DNA of 64,000 nucleotides from Flavobacterium silvisoli (lineage in GTDB: Bacteria > Bacteroidota > Bacteroidia > Flavobacteriales > Flavobacteriaceae): contig NZ_SJPE01000001.1 in assembly GCF_004329815.1 (NCBI RefSeq), positions 1-64,000 of the forward strand, read 5' to 3'. The translations under genes and the position numbers were made by a program. Below the pieces are notes generated by a model, which ran no database searches, had not been told where the DNA came from, and saw nothing but the letters and a program-made list of their open reading frames with translations. Numbering within the stretch: position 1 is the stretch's first letter; every line of letters starts with the position of its first letter. Positions 17,398-25,793 of this stretch are shown here, in pieces.

Positions 17398-17628
17398 TTA
17401 AACCGCTTTCCTCTTGTAATACATCTTATAGATGACAAAACCAATAACCGCAACCAGTATATAAGGAATTGCCATTAAAAAAACAATACCGTCATTCACG
17501 GCTTCCACTTTTGTTTTATTGCCCGAACTTTCTAAAGCGGCACGGCACATGGCGCATTGTGCTTTTGCAGCAATAGGCATTAAACTGTAAACCGTCAGTA
17601 ATACACCGGTAATAATTTTCTTTTTCAT
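17398..17628 (-). CDS. Small exported membrane protein with CxxC, oxidase assembly block
   Basis: From the ATG at 17628 the product is 76 residues: a signal peptide (MKKKIITGVLLTVYSLMPIA), then QCAMCRAALESSG and one C-terminal transmembrane helix ending in Lys/Arg (KMYYKRKAV). A start at 17655 would add nine residues and overlap the DUF420 stop by 11 bases. The CAMC pair outside the membrane suggests metal or disulfide chemistry. The position at the end of the cox assembly block hints at copper handling, but no family was recognised with certainty. Confidence 0.7.
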   Translation of the reverse strand: MKKKIITGVLLTVYSLMPIAAKAQCAMCRAALESSGNKTKVEAVNDGIVFLMAIPYILVAVIGFVIYKMYYKRKAV

Positions 17629-17644
17629 TTTGAGTTTTTCTGAT

Positions 17645-18247
17645 TTAATTACCATAATAAGACGAAATCATTAAATACACTATTACTCCGGTCACTGCCA
17701 CATACAACCATATAGGGAATGTCTTTTTGGCCAATTTTTTATGACGGTCAAAATGTCCCGCTAAAGCTCTCACATAGGTAAATAAGACCATAGGAATGAT
17801 GATGATGGACAACAAAATGTGAGTAATCAAAATGAAGTAATACACAAATCGTATTGCTCCGACTTTTGCTTTTTCGGCGGCATCCAGAATTCCGTCTCTG
17901 TTAATATCCCCAAATTTGGTATCGGTAGCGGTCATATGGTAGGCCACGTACATAACTAAAAAAACAACCGAACAGGCTATAGCCGTCGTCATCAATTTTT
18001 CATGAAGTGCTCTATTTCCTTTTTTAATAGCTATTACAGCCAGAATCAAAAGTATGGCAGTAATACCGTTAATGGTAGCGTAAATGGGCGGTAAAAAAGA
18101 CAAAGGCTCAACCTGGAAACCGAAATCTTTTAACTTTACCGAAAACAAAATCGCCACAGCTATGGGGATTATAATTGACACGGCTATAATAGCACCTTTG
18201 AATTTCTTTTCTAACTCTTGCGCTGGCTGTACTTCTGAATTATTCAT
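17645..18247 (-). CDS. DUF420 membrane protein, cytochrome oxidase-associated (CtaM-like)
   Basis: The product has 200 residues and five or so transmembrane helices. The family signature includes LPPIYATINGITAILLILA and a conserved His region (YVAYHMTATDTKFG). DUF420 proteins, called CtaM in Firmicutes, are needed to mature heme-copper oxidases, probably through heme or metal insertion. An unusual hydrophilic stretch after the His motif (DINRDGILDAAEK) resembles an EF-hand-like Asp-rich loop. The start overlaps the sco stop by eight bases, so the genes are probably coupled in translation. Confidence 0.85.
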   Translation of the reverse strand: MNNSEVQPAQELEKKFKGAIIAVSIIIPIAVAILFSVKLKDFGFQVEPLSFLPPIYATINGITAILLILAVIAIKKGNRALHEKLMTTAIACSVVFLVMYVAYHMTATDTKFGDINRDGILDAAEKAKVGAIRFVYYFILITHILLSIIIIPMVLFTYVRALAGHFDRHKKLAKKTFPIWLYVAVTGVIVYLMISSYYGN

Positions 18248-18926
18248 TTAGCAATTTTTTAATGTCTTCAATAATGGCTTTTACCCCTTTTTTTTCCAAT
18301 CCGTCGTAATACAAAATAGGATTCCCGAACGAATCTTTTCGGCAGCGTATGTTGCCCTTTTTATCAATCAGGGCAAAAAGTCCCGAATGTTCAAAACCTC
18401 CGTTTACCTTTTCATTTTCGCCGGCGTATAAGTTGAATCCTTTGTTAGCGATGTCAAAAATATACTTTTTATCACCGGTCAATAAATGCCAGTTAGATGA
18501 TTTCACGCCAATCTTTTCTGCATGTTCTTTCAGGATTTTTGAAGTATCGTGTTCCGGATTGATTGAAAAAGAGGCAATACCAAAGTTAGGATTCCCGAAA
18601 AACTCGTTTTGAATGTCCACCATATTTTTATTCATAATGGGGCAAATAGACGGGCAAGTCGTAAAGAAAAACTCTACTACATACACTTTACCTAAATAGG
18701 TTTCATTCGAAATCTTAACGTTATTCTGATCGGTCAGAACAAACTTGGGGGCAGGGCCAATTTTCATCAAACCGGTTTCAGGGTTTTTATGATTAGAAAC
18801 AGCATCCAATCGGTCTCCCTGCACAACTGTATTATTAGAAATTCGGTCAATGATTTTCGGTATAAAAATGATTCCGAAAACCAAAACGATAAACGCTAAA
18901 CCAATATAAGAATAGGACTTTTTCAT
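18240..18926 (-). CDS. SCO1/SenC copper chaperone for cytochrome oxidase
   Basis: The 228-residue protein has one N-terminal anchor (YIGLAFIVLVFGIIFI) and a thioredoxin-like domain facing the periplasm. Copper ligands are in place: the CxxxC in TTCPSICPIMNKN near residue 95 and a distal His in GFEHSGLFALID near residue 180. Sco proteins deliver copper to, or reduce, the CuA site of oxidase subunit II. The gene lies 12 bases after a second Sco-like gene and overlaps the DUF420 gene by eight bases, which agrees with a role in caa3 oxidase maturation. Confidence 0.92.
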   Translation of the reverse strand: MKKSYSYIGLAFIVLVFGIIFIPKIIDRISNNTVVQGDRLDAVSNHKNPETGLMKIGPAPKFVLTDQNNVKISNETYLGKVYVVEFFFTTCPSICPIMNKNMVDIQNEFFGNPNFGIASFSINPEHDTSKILKEHAEKIGVKSSNWHLLTGDKKYIFDIANKGFNLYAGENEKVNGGFEHSGLFALIDKKGNIRCRKDSFGNPILYYDGLEKKGVKAIIEDIKKLLNE

Positions 18927-18938
18927 TTGTTATCTTCT

Positions 18939-19595
18939 CTAAATTTTTCTGTCGGCATTATTTCTTTTCAATGCCAAACGGTATTCTGCCAAAATAATTT
19001 TCACATCATCCATCATATCGTTGTGTAACTCGGCTGCCGAAGTGGTATTGTAACCCTCTTTGTATTCGGGAGCCCCTTGCTCACTTTTGCCTTTTCGCCC
19101 GCGCAAATTTCTTTTTTTGTCAATAATATATACGACCGGTGTTCCGTAATTGGCATCGAGTTTACCCAACAACTTCAAACTGGCAAAATACGGTTGTATT
19201 TCGGCTTTGGGAGCAAACACAAAGTGATAACCCGAAACATCGGTTAAACCGCTGAGTGCTTTTAACAGCCTCTTGGCTTGTTCTTGGGTACCATCGGGCG
19301 CAATAAATACAAATTGAAAATCTTTAAATTCTCGGTATTTGTTATAGATTTTTTGATTGAGAGTAAAAAAGTTCCCGCTGTTTTCCATCAGGTTTTCACC
19401 GGCAAACCCAAGTATGGTAATCTTTTTATTGAGAGTTACCGGTTCGCCGTTTAACGATTTCCATTGCTGGTTAACGTCCGGAATGGTTTTGGTGATGGTG
19501 GGCAAGGTAATAAAACTGTTTACGCCCGAAGCAAAGAAAAGATAAGCAACAATCGGCAGGACGAACAGTACAAAAAGGACAATATTTTTTTTCAT
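18939..19595 (-). CDS. Membrane-anchored Sco/thioredoxin-like protein without cysteines
   Basis: The 218-residue product has an N-terminal anchor (NIVLFVLFVLPIVAYLFF) and a predicted thioredoxin-like body (LNKKITILGFAGENLMENSG, later TPVVYIIDKKRNLRGR). Where Sco has CxxxC, this protein has GENLMENS; there is no cysteine anywhere in the sequence. It therefore cannot do the usual thiol or Cys-copper chemistry. It sits directly upstream of the true sco gene, so a structural role in oxidase assembly or a noncatalytic partner of Sco is the likely explanation. Confidence 0.8.
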   Translation of the reverse strand: MKKNIVLFVLFVLPIVAYLFFASGVNSFITLPTITKTIPDVNQQWKSLNGEPVTLNKKITILGFAGENLMENSGNFFTLNQKIYNKYREFKDFQFVFIAPDGTQEQAKRLLKALSGLTDVSGYHFVFAPKAEIQPYFASLKLLGKLDANYGTPVVYIIDKKRNLRGRKGKSEQGAPEYKEGYNTTSAAELHNDMMDDVKIILAEYRLALKRNNADRKI

Positions 19596-19618
19596 TGGAA
19601 TTGCGAAAAACGTACGTA

Positions 19619-19626
19619 CAAAAATA
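19619..19626 (-). promoter_or_regulatory. Possible -7 box for the Sco-like/sco/DUF420 genes
   Basis: CAAAAATA on the plus strand reads TATTTTTG on the minus strand. It touches the end of the terminator T-run and has no -33 partner. It would let the downstream assembly genes be expressed after termination of the subunit genes. Confidence 0.3.
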
Positions 19627-19650
19627 AAAAAATCCCGACTGAATCGGGAC
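19625..19650 (-). terminator. Terminator after the oxidase subunit IV gene
   Basis: On the minus strand GTCCCGA and TCGGGA pair around a five-base loop (19633-19650), then seven T (19626-19632). It lies 22 bases after the subunit IV stop codon and splits the cox block into a subunit half and an assembly half. Confidence 0.85.
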
Positions 19651-19672
19651 TTTTTCTTGAATTAATATAGTG

Positions 19673-20029
19673 TTAAAAATTCCATTTAATGGTAGAATTT
19701 TTAAAAACCTCATAAATGTAATCGGCTTCAACCAATAATATAAAAAGTATGTATAATACAAGGAAAATTACGGTGGCTACTACAGCCCAACGCAAACTGC
19801 TTTTTTCACCTTCCATGTGCATGAATGCCCAAACAATGTAGTAAGCTTTATACAACGTTAAAATGATGAAAACCCAGTTTAATAAATTCATGCTGATGAA
19901 ATTGTGCATGAACAAAAAGTCCGGTCTTATGATTCCTAAAAATACTTCAACAGTGGTTACTACTGAAAGCAATCCAAAAACCATCCAGATTCTTTTAGTA
20001 TTTGATACGTGTTCGTGTGCGTGTGACAT
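19673..20029 (-). CDS. Cytochrome c oxidase subunit IV family protein (caa3 type)
   Basis: The 118-residue inner-membrane protein has three helices (about 15-35, 45-65, 80-105). It matches the small prokaryotic subunit IV, with an N-terminal His-rich start (MSHAHEHVSNTKRIW) and FISMNLLNWVFIILTLYKAY. Subunit IV stabilises the oxidase core. It is the last gene before a terminator, 20 bases after COX III, in an operon whose promoter is upstream of cyoE. Confidence 0.85.
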   Translation of the reverse strand: MSHAHEHVSNTKRIWMVFGLLSVVTTVEVFLGIIRPDFLFMHNFISMNLLNWVFIILTLYKAYYIVWAFMHMEGEKSSLRWAVVATVIFLVLYILFILLVEADYIYEVFKNSTIKWNF

Positions 20030-20049
20030 AATGTAAACGTTCTAAAAAA

Positions 20050-21078
20050 TTAAACTAAGTAGAAGAATGTAAATACGAATACCCAAACTAAATCGACAAA
20101 GTGCCAATAAAGTCCAACTTTTTCTACCATTTCATAAGTTCTTCTTTTCTCATAAGTTCCTAAAAGAACATTCAAGAAAATAATAAAGTTGATAACCACT
20201 CCTGAGAATACGTGGAAACCGTGGAAACCGGTAATGAAGAAGAAGAAATCTGCAAACAATTTATTTCCGTATTCGTTTCTTTCCAAGTTGGCTCCCTCTA
20301 CTACCAAGTGAGCATTACCAACCATTACTTCTGATTCGGCTCTGTTTAAAACTTCTCTGTGTTTATTTTTATTTAATCCGGGTTGTAATTTGGTATTGGC
20401 TAAATCTTCTTTAGTCCCTCTGTAGATTTTCTCAGTTCTTACTAACAATTCAGGGTGTACTTTGAAAGCTGCCTGTACTTCAGCAACTGAGAATGTAGGC
20501 AAGGCTTTTTCTTCCATAAACCATTTTCCTTTGCTGCGTGTCAACTGTTCTCTCTCTTCCGGAAGTTGAACCACAAAATCCTCCAATTTAACTCTTTCGC
20601 CTTCTTTGTTTACGAATTGAATAATACTTCCTCCTTTGGTTTCAAGAGCACCAAACTCTCCTTTGATGAAGTTTTTCCATTCCCAAGCCTGAGAACCTAC
20701 GAATACTAGACCTCCAATAATGGTAAGCAACATGTAAAACGCTACTTTCTTTTGTTTCATTTGATGTCCGGCATCAACAGCCAAAACCATAGTTACGGAA
20801 GAAAAAATCAAAATAAAAGTCATCAATGCCACATAGTACATTGGTGCTTCGACACCATGCATAAACGGAAAGTGAGTAAACACCTCGTCAGCAATTGGCC
20901 AATTGTCGATAAATTTAAATCTGGAAAATCCATAAGCAGCAAGGAAACCGGAGAAAGTCAAAGCATCCGATACGATGAAAAACCACATCATCAATTTGCC
21001 GTAACTTGCGCCCATTGGTTCATTTCCGCCGCCCCAAGTGTTTTCAGTTTTATTTGCAGTAGTAACTGTCGCTCCCAT
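20050..21078 (-). CDS. Cytochrome c oxidase subunit III with a large hydrophilic insert
   Basis: At 342 residues it is longer than usual subunit III proteins. Helices with family features flank the insert: an N-terminal GKLMMWFFIVSDALTFSGFL and a C-terminal FFFFITGFHGFHVFSGVVIN and GLYWHFVDLVWVFVF. Between about residues 130 and 255 lies a roughly 120-residue charged segment (with EGERVKLEDFVVQLPEEREQ) that would form an extramembrane domain. Subunit III supports proton pumping and turnover stability. It follows a second, shorter subunit III gene by 43 bases. Confidence 0.9.
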   Translation of the reverse strand: MGATVTTANKTENTWGGGNEPMGASYGKLMMWFFIVSDALTFSGFLAAYGFSRFKFIDNWPIADEVFTHFPFMHGVEAPMYYVALMTFILIFSSVTMVLAVDAGHQMKQKKVAFYMLLTIIGGLVFVGSQAWEWKNFIKGEFGALETKGGSIIQFVNKEGERVKLEDFVVQLPEEREQLTRSKGKWFMEEKALPTFSVAEVQAAFKVHPELLVRTEKIYRGTKEDLANTKLQPGLNKNKHREVLNRAESEVMVGNAHLVVEGANLERNEYGNKLFADFFFFITGFHGFHVFSGVVINFIIFLNVLLGTYEKRRTYEMVEKVGLYWHFVDLVWVFVFTFFYLV

Positions 21079-21121
21079 AAAAGTTATTAGTTAAAAAGTT
21101 CCCAAATTTAGATTTTTTTTC

Positions 21122-21712
21122 TTATTTAAAGAAATATAAAAATAAAAACAAGCAAATCCACAAGAAATCGAGAAAGTGCCAGTACATCGCACCTAGTTCA
21201 ATTCCAAGCAATTGACCTGAATTGTATTTTTGTTTAAAATGATTATAAATTATGATTAAAAGTGAAATCAACCCTCCCGCAAGGTGCGCCAAGTGCAGCA
21301 CAGCGATTACATACAAAAATGTGGTCGCAATATTACTCTCCGGTCCGGTGAAATAATAACCGGCTTTTACTACCTGTCCAAAGCCAACAAATTGCAATAC
21401 CACAAAGGCAATTCCGAGACCTAGAGTCAGCAAAAGAAAATTAGTAGTTGCCGTTCTGTTGTCTTTCTGAATGGCTTTTTTTGCCAAATGAAACGTAACA
21501 CTGCATAAAATTATTGCCAATGAACTGAAATAAAACGCCATCGGCAATTGAAAATCCTTCATCCAGTCTTCTCTTGATTTACTCACCACAAAAGCACTGG
21601 TAATTCCTGCAAACATCATGGTCATGCTCATCATAGCAAACCACAAAAGCAATTTATAAGAACGTGCCGTTCTGGCTTGGTGTTCTTCGGCGGTCATCAT
21701 AGTTGTTGCCAT
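21122..21712 (-). CDS. Second heme-copper oxidase subunit III family protein
   Basis: This 196-residue, five-helix protein lacks the insert of its neighbour. Family features are KLLLWFAMMSMTMMFAGITS and the C-terminal GAMYWHFLDFLWICLFLFLY. The two adjacent subunit III genes probably arose by duplication. One stop base pattern separates it from cyoE: its ATG lies one base downstream of the cyoE stop. Whether both proteins sit in the same oxidase is not visible from sequence. Confidence 0.87.
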   Translation of the reverse strand: MATTMMTAEEHQARTARSYKLLLWFAMMSMTMMFAGITSAFVVSKSREDWMKDFQLPMAFYFSSLAIILCSVTFHLAKKAIQKDNRTATTNFLLLTLGLGIAFVVLQFVGFGQVVKAGYYFTGPESNIATTFLYVIAVLHLAHLAGGLISLLIIIYNHFKQKYNSGQLLGIELGAMYWHFLDFLWICLFLFLYFFK

Positions 21713-21713
21713 A

Positions 21714-22616
21714 TTATCTTAAAAATTTATCTATTATGTATACCAGCTGTAACAAACTAATATAAGAAACACTAACCAACATTAAGGTTCTGGCTGCTTT
21801 GGTGGTTCTCAATTGGTATAACTTTACAGCATAAAAAATCATCCAAATTCCGAGTAAAAACACAATTCCTGCCGCTATAGGCGAAAGATACAATCTCCCC
21901 GTATAACCCAAACAAGGCAACAAAGAAGCTACCAACAACCATACAGAATACAAAATGGTTTGCAAAGCTGTTGAAGTATCTTTTTTACCGGTAGGCAGCA
22001 TAAAAAACCCTGCCTTTTTGTAATCTTCATACAAAAACCAACCGATAGCCCAAAAATGTGGAAACTGCCAAAAAAACTGAATTAAAAAAAGCGTCCCCGC
22101 TTCTATGCCAAAATCATTAGTAGCCGCTACCCAACCCAACATAAAAGGAATCGCTCCCGGAAAAGCCCCCACAAAAACAGAAAGCGGTGTTACCGATTTT
22201 AAAGGCGTATAAACACTAGTGTATAAAAAAATGGAAATCGCACCAAACATGGCCGATTTAGGATTAATCAGATACAATAAAATCAGCCCGACTATAGTGA
22301 GCAAACTGGCCACAAACAAAGCATGATTGGGAGACATTCTCCCCGATGCCACCGGACGGTTTTTGGTTCTGTCCATCAAAGCATCAAAGTCTTTCTCAAT
22401 AACCTGATTGAAAGCATTTGAAGCACCAACCATACAGTACCCTCCCACAGCCAACATGAGCAAAGTGGTTACTTTCAAATCATGAAAATCAAGCACCCCC
22501 AACAAATACCCGGCAATAGATGAAAACACTACACTAATCGCCAATCCCGCTTTGGTGATTTCTTTAAAATCGAAGGCAATTTGTTTTAATGAAAATGTAG
22601 TTGCGGTAGCGCCCAT
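21714..22616 (-). CDS. cyoE: Protoheme IX farnesyltransferase (heme o synthase)
   Basis: At 300 residues it has the usual length of CyoE/CtaB, a polytopic inner-membrane UbiA-family prenyltransferase that adds farnesyl to heme b to give heme o, the precursor of heme a. The first prenyl-diphosphate-binding motif is NQVIEKDFDALMDRTKNRP (N...D...D pattern) near residue 66. A second polar region is EDYKKAGFFMLP. It is the first gene of the oxidase block and has a good promoter upstream (22639-22670). Confidence 0.94.
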   Translation of the reverse strand: MGATATTFSLKQIAFDFKEITKAGLAISVVFSSIAGYLLGVLDFHDLKVTTLLMLAVGGYCMVGASNAFNQVIEKDFDALMDRTKNRPVASGRMSPNHALFVASLLTIVGLILLYLINPKSAMFGAISIFLYTSVYTPLKSVTPLSVFVGAFPGAIPFMLGWVAATNDFGIEAGTLFLIQFFWQFPHFWAIGWFLYEDYKKAGFFMLPTGKKDTSTALQTILYSVWLLVASLLPCLGYTGRLYLSPIAAGIVFLLGIWMIFYAVKLYQLRTTKAARTLMLVSVSYISLLQLVYIIDKFLR

Positions 22617-22638
22617 GCGTGGTTTTTAAAAACTGCCG

Positions 22639-22670
22639 CAAAGGTACTTTATAGAAAACGATTTGACAAA
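22639..22670 (-). promoter_or_regulatory. Promoter of the cyoE-oxidase operon
   Basis: On the minus strand TTTG (22667-22670) is followed, 20 bases on, by TACCTTTG (22639-22646). Both elements match the Bacteroidetes consensus. The transcript would start near 22633, about 16 bases before the cyoE ATG. Confidence 0.6.
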
Positions 22671-22743
22671 AAACAAAAGAGAAAAAAAACGATTATCTTT
22701 TTGAATTTTTGAAGCGAATGGTTCAGGCTTCCCGGCCAACCGT

Positions 22744-22788
22744 TTTCCCGCCATCCGCTCTACACGGTGCCGCTGCTGTCGGGGCTAG
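22744..22788 (-). repeat. Fold-back intergenic element, copy B
   Basis: This copy begins TTTCCCGCC and ends TCGGGGCTAG, sharing its end blocks and spacing pattern with the element at 3841-3912 but lacking the inner CTTTTTGC/GCAAAAAG hairpin. It lies in the roughly 240-base noncoding gap between remB and cyoE and is locally GC-rich. Function unknown. Confidence 0.5.
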
Positions 22789-22856
22789 TGAAAATCCTTT
22801 CTGCTCCTTTGTTTACAAACAAAAAACAAAACCCCAACAACTGACTTTTACTTTTT

Positions 22857-24974
22857 TTAATAGTCAAAATACCAATTAAAAATATCACAACGCAAACCAA
22901 TAGCAAACCAAGTTGTACTTTCTTTAATGGCTGTAGCCGTCTCAACAGCAGGATTGAAATTGCGGTAAATAAAACTCCCGAACAATTTCATGTTAGTCGC
23001 CGGATTAATCAAATACCCGGCCTGAATATCGGCTATGAAAACTTTGGTTTTGTTACCCTGTCCTGTTGTCACACCCTCATCATACGGACGTCCTAAATCG
23101 TAATCTCTGTAAATATCGCTACCATAATTAAAAGTATCAGTGGCATTGTTAAAATCCAAACCCCGCTCTCCTACTGTAATTTTGGCGTCGGCAAAATAAC
23201 GTCCTTGGTGATATCGGGCTATTGCGACAAACTCTTTAAAATTACCGCCCCACTGGTGCCCTAAACTCTGATTGTTATGTCCGTAGTTGGTGATGGGTTC
23301 GCTGTGCGCATAAACATAAGGACGCACATGATTGTATTCGGCCTGCAACAATAGATTTTTAATGTTAAATGCATTGTAGTATTTGGCCCCTAACTGATAG
23401 CCGTATTTATTTTTCCAGCTTTTTTTACCGCCCTTCATATCACTCAAAGAGAATTCATCGAGCAAAAACTGCCCGTAAAAATTAACCTGATTGCTAAACT
23501 TGTACTTGGTCGTTAATCCCAACATAGCATTTCCGGTTCGTGCCGACGATTCAAACTCAACCGAACGGTAGAAAATAATCGGATTCACAAAACTCATGTC
23601 AAAGCCGCGGTTGTTCTTATTGGTCCAAATCACCGACTCAAAGAAACCTAAATTCCAGCGATTGGTTACATTCAAACTCAGGTAATGACTGGCTGCAAAC
23701 TTGGTTGCATACGTTCGGTCAACCGTAACTTCAGGACGAACATCTTTGAGCCAGGTGTAAATATTGGTGTATTTTATTTTCCAAAAAGTGGTATTCAATT
23801 TAAAATAAGGATACGGGCTGGCACCATCACCCAGCAATAAAGAACGGTATCCATCGCCTATGAAATTTTTACCGTAACCCAAATTGATGTTAATGAACTT
23901 ACTGGGAGTATACGCTAAATTGGCTTCGGCCATAGGGAAATCATAAGCATCCGATTTGAAATCTTTGGCAATACCAATTCCCGGAATAATGGCCGGGTTA
24001 CCGCCATCGGGTTTAATTGACTCGGCATAGCGATTGAAATAGTCGGCAAATCTTCCTTGGCTTTCGTAAATAGTAGTTGTAAAATTCAGGTCTTTGCCTA
24101 AACCTCCGTTGAACTGAACGCCACGGGTATTGATGTATGTATACTTGGCAACACTCGGATCACTTTTCCCAAATTGCAAATCAACAATCGGATTGAGTGT
24201 AAACCAATAGTCTTCGCCTTGAATTTCGACTAAATTCTCATTCCAAAATTTTCTGCCCCACCAGCCTTGTTTGTTTTTGGCCAGTTTTTGATTTTCTTCT
24301 TTGAGGTTGTAGTATTTGGCAACATCTGCATAGGCATAAGGCTTAGATGCTGTATGATTATTAGCCCCCAATTGATTCATTTCGTCATCAAATTGCGAAT
24401 AATAGCTGTGTGAAAACGGAATGTTCAAATGACTTTCAAATTGCGGGTTTTCAAACTTTTTATAGGCAATATTTTCTAACTCAGATAATTGTTTGTTGTT
24501 AGGTTTATAGTTTTTGGACTCTTGATCTGCTTTTTCTTCTGCTTCTTTTTGCGCCTGCATTTCGGCAGCGCTTTGTAACGGAATCGCAATTTTCAAAGTA
24601 TATTTGGCATAAGTAGCATTGCCGTTATAGGTTGCCGGTTTTATTTTGGGCAATTGTCCGAAGACTCTTTTACTCTCAGCAACTAAGGATTCTTCAATAG
24701 CATCAACATAGATTACTTTAAAGTTCCCTGTATCGGTTACTTCAAAAAGCACTATAACACTGCCTTTGTAATTATTCTGCTTCAAATGATCAGGCACTTT
24801 GAAATTGTTGTACACAAAATCCTGTACTTCATTGTAAAAACAAGTCTCAAGCACATGATGTTGCAACCCCTCGCAAGTCGGAAACACCGGAAACTTTTCC
24901 GTTTCTTTCAACACTTGGGCATTACCCATCCATCCTGCAAACAGCAACAATAAAAAAAAGGTAGTTTTTTTCAT
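22857..24974 (-). CDS. remB: Gliding motility protein RemB, outer-membrane
   Basis: The 705-residue product has a signal peptide (to about residue 19). Residues about 25-130 look like a TonB C-terminal-type domain (GSVIVLFEVTDTGNFKVIYV, then the LPKIKPATYNGNATYAKYTL pattern). The rest alternates aromatic beta strands to a C-terminal aromatic residue (IFNWYFDY), as in an outer-membrane barrel. I name it RemB because of its length, its character and the gene order sprA-gcvH-vanZ-deoC-remB, which I recall from Flavobacterium johnsoniae. RemB is needed there for movement on glass and contributes to the gliding surface machinery. It lies 20 bases downstream of deoC. Confidence 0.8.
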   Translation of the reverse strand: MKKTTFFLLLLFAGWMGNAQVLKETEKFPVFPTCEGLQHHVLETCFYNEVQDFVYNNFKVPDHLKQNNYKGSVIVLFEVTDTGNFKVIYVDAIEESLVAESKRVFGQLPKIKPATYNGNATYAKYTLKIAIPLQSAAEMQAQKEAEEKADQESKNYKPNNKQLSELENIAYKKFENPQFESHLNIPFSHSYYSQFDDEMNQLGANNHTASKPYAYADVAKYYNLKEENQKLAKNKQGWWGRKFWNENLVEIQGEDYWFTLNPIVDLQFGKSDPSVAKYTYINTRGVQFNGGLGKDLNFTTTIYESQGRFADYFNRYAESIKPDGGNPAIIPGIGIAKDFKSDAYDFPMAEANLAYTPSKFININLGYGKNFIGDGYRSLLLGDGASPYPYFKLNTTFWKIKYTNIYTWLKDVRPEVTVDRTYATKFAASHYLSLNVTNRWNLGFFESVIWTNKNNRGFDMSFVNPIIFYRSVEFESSARTGNAMLGLTTKYKFSNQVNFYGQFLLDEFSLSDMKGGKKSWKNKYGYQLGAKYYNAFNIKNLLLQAEYNHVRPYVYAHSEPITNYGHNNQSLGHQWGGNFKEFVAIARYHQGRYFADAKITVGERGLDFNNATDTFNYGSDIYRDYDLGRPYDEGVTTGQGNKTKVFIADIQAGYLINPATNMKLFGSFIYRNFNPAVETATAIKESTTWFAIGLRCDIFNWYFDY

Positions 24975-24994
24975 TTTTTTTGAAAAAGTAAAAA

Positions 24995-25738
24995 TTAATA
25001 ACTGCCTGTGGCGGTTTCTCCGTTGGCAATTGTTTTAGCAGCCGATGTACCTATTCTTTTCACGCCCAAGCGAATCATTTCCTGAGCTTCTTCATAAGTT
25101 CTGACACCGCCGGCAGCTTTTACCGGAAGCGGAGAAGCATTTTCAAGCATCATAATAATTGATGGAAAAGTGGCTCCGTTTGGCAACCCGTTTTCGGTTT
25201 TGTAAAATCCGGTAGATGATTTGACAAATACATTTTGGAAGCAATCTTCTTTGAAATTGGAAATGATTACATTTTTAATTAAGGCCGAAATCTGAATGAT
25301 TTGCGCATCGGTCAATGCTGCAACTTCAATTATCCATTTGACAATTTTGTGGTTTTCAAGAGCCAAAAGAGTTCCGCTGTAGATTTCATTTTTAACCAAA
25401 TCAATATCGCCTCTTTTGAATGCTTCATAATTGCATACAAAATCCAATTCATCAGCACCGTCTTCAATAGCTTGGGTAGCTTCGGCCAATTTTTGATCGA
25501 GTGAATCGGTTCCTTCAGGGAAAGAAATCACAGTCCCTATAAGCACTTTTGAATTAGCCTTTGTTATCATCTCTTTGGCTAAACGCACTTTGTCCGGTCT
25601 AATCATGATTAGTTTGAAACCTTCATCAATGGCTTCCTGAATAAATCCTTTGACAACTGTAGTATTATCATTTTCTGACAGGCCGCTTTGTTCGGCTGTT
25701 TTCAGATAAGTGGAATCGAGGTATTGCTTTATATTCAT
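24995..25738 (-). CDS. deoC: Deoxyribose-phosphate aldolase
   Basis: At 247 residues it is a TIM-barrel aldolase that splits 2-deoxyribose 5-phosphate into acetaldehyde and glyceraldehyde 3-phosphate in deoxynucleoside salvage. The Schiff-base lysine sits in VFVKSSTGFY near residue 170. A phosphate-binding loop appears as KAAGGVRTYEEA, and the early Asp in ELDFVCNYEA. The start codon is 11 bases after the T-run of the upstream terminator, leaving little room for a normal promoter. Confidence 0.94.
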   Translation of the reverse strand: MNIKQYLDSTYLKTAEQSGLSENDNTTVVKGFIQEAIDEGFKLIMIRPDKVRLAKEMITKANSKVLIGTVISFPEGTDSLDQKLAEATQAIEDGADELDFVCNYEAFKRGDIDLVKNEIYSGTLLALENHKIVKWIIEVAALTDAQIIQISALIKNVIISNFKEDCFQNVFVKSSTGFYKTENGLPNGATFPSIIMMLENASPLPVKAAGGVRTYEEAQEMIRLGVKRIGTSAAKTIANGETATGSY

Positions 25739-25749
25739 GCCATAAAAGT

Positions 25750-25777
25750 AAAAAAAAATCCCGATTAAAATCGGGAC
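25750..25777 (-). terminator. Terminator between vanZ-like gene and deoC
   Basis: On the minus strand TCCCGA (25771-25776) and TCGGGA (25759-25764) form a stem extended by AT pairs, followed by nine T (25750-25758). The T-run ends 11 bases before the deoC ATG. Confidence 0.8.
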
Positions 25778-25793
25778 ATTTATGATTCGTTGA

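Noticed and set aside
22760..22945. A 61-codon minus frame over the fold-back element and remB end
   Set aside because: It overlaps the 3' end of remB and a repeat element and has no protein-like features.
24995..25738. Possible link of deoC to a nucleoside operon
   Set aside because: Its neighbours are remB and vanZ-like, not nucleoside genes, so no such operon is visible.
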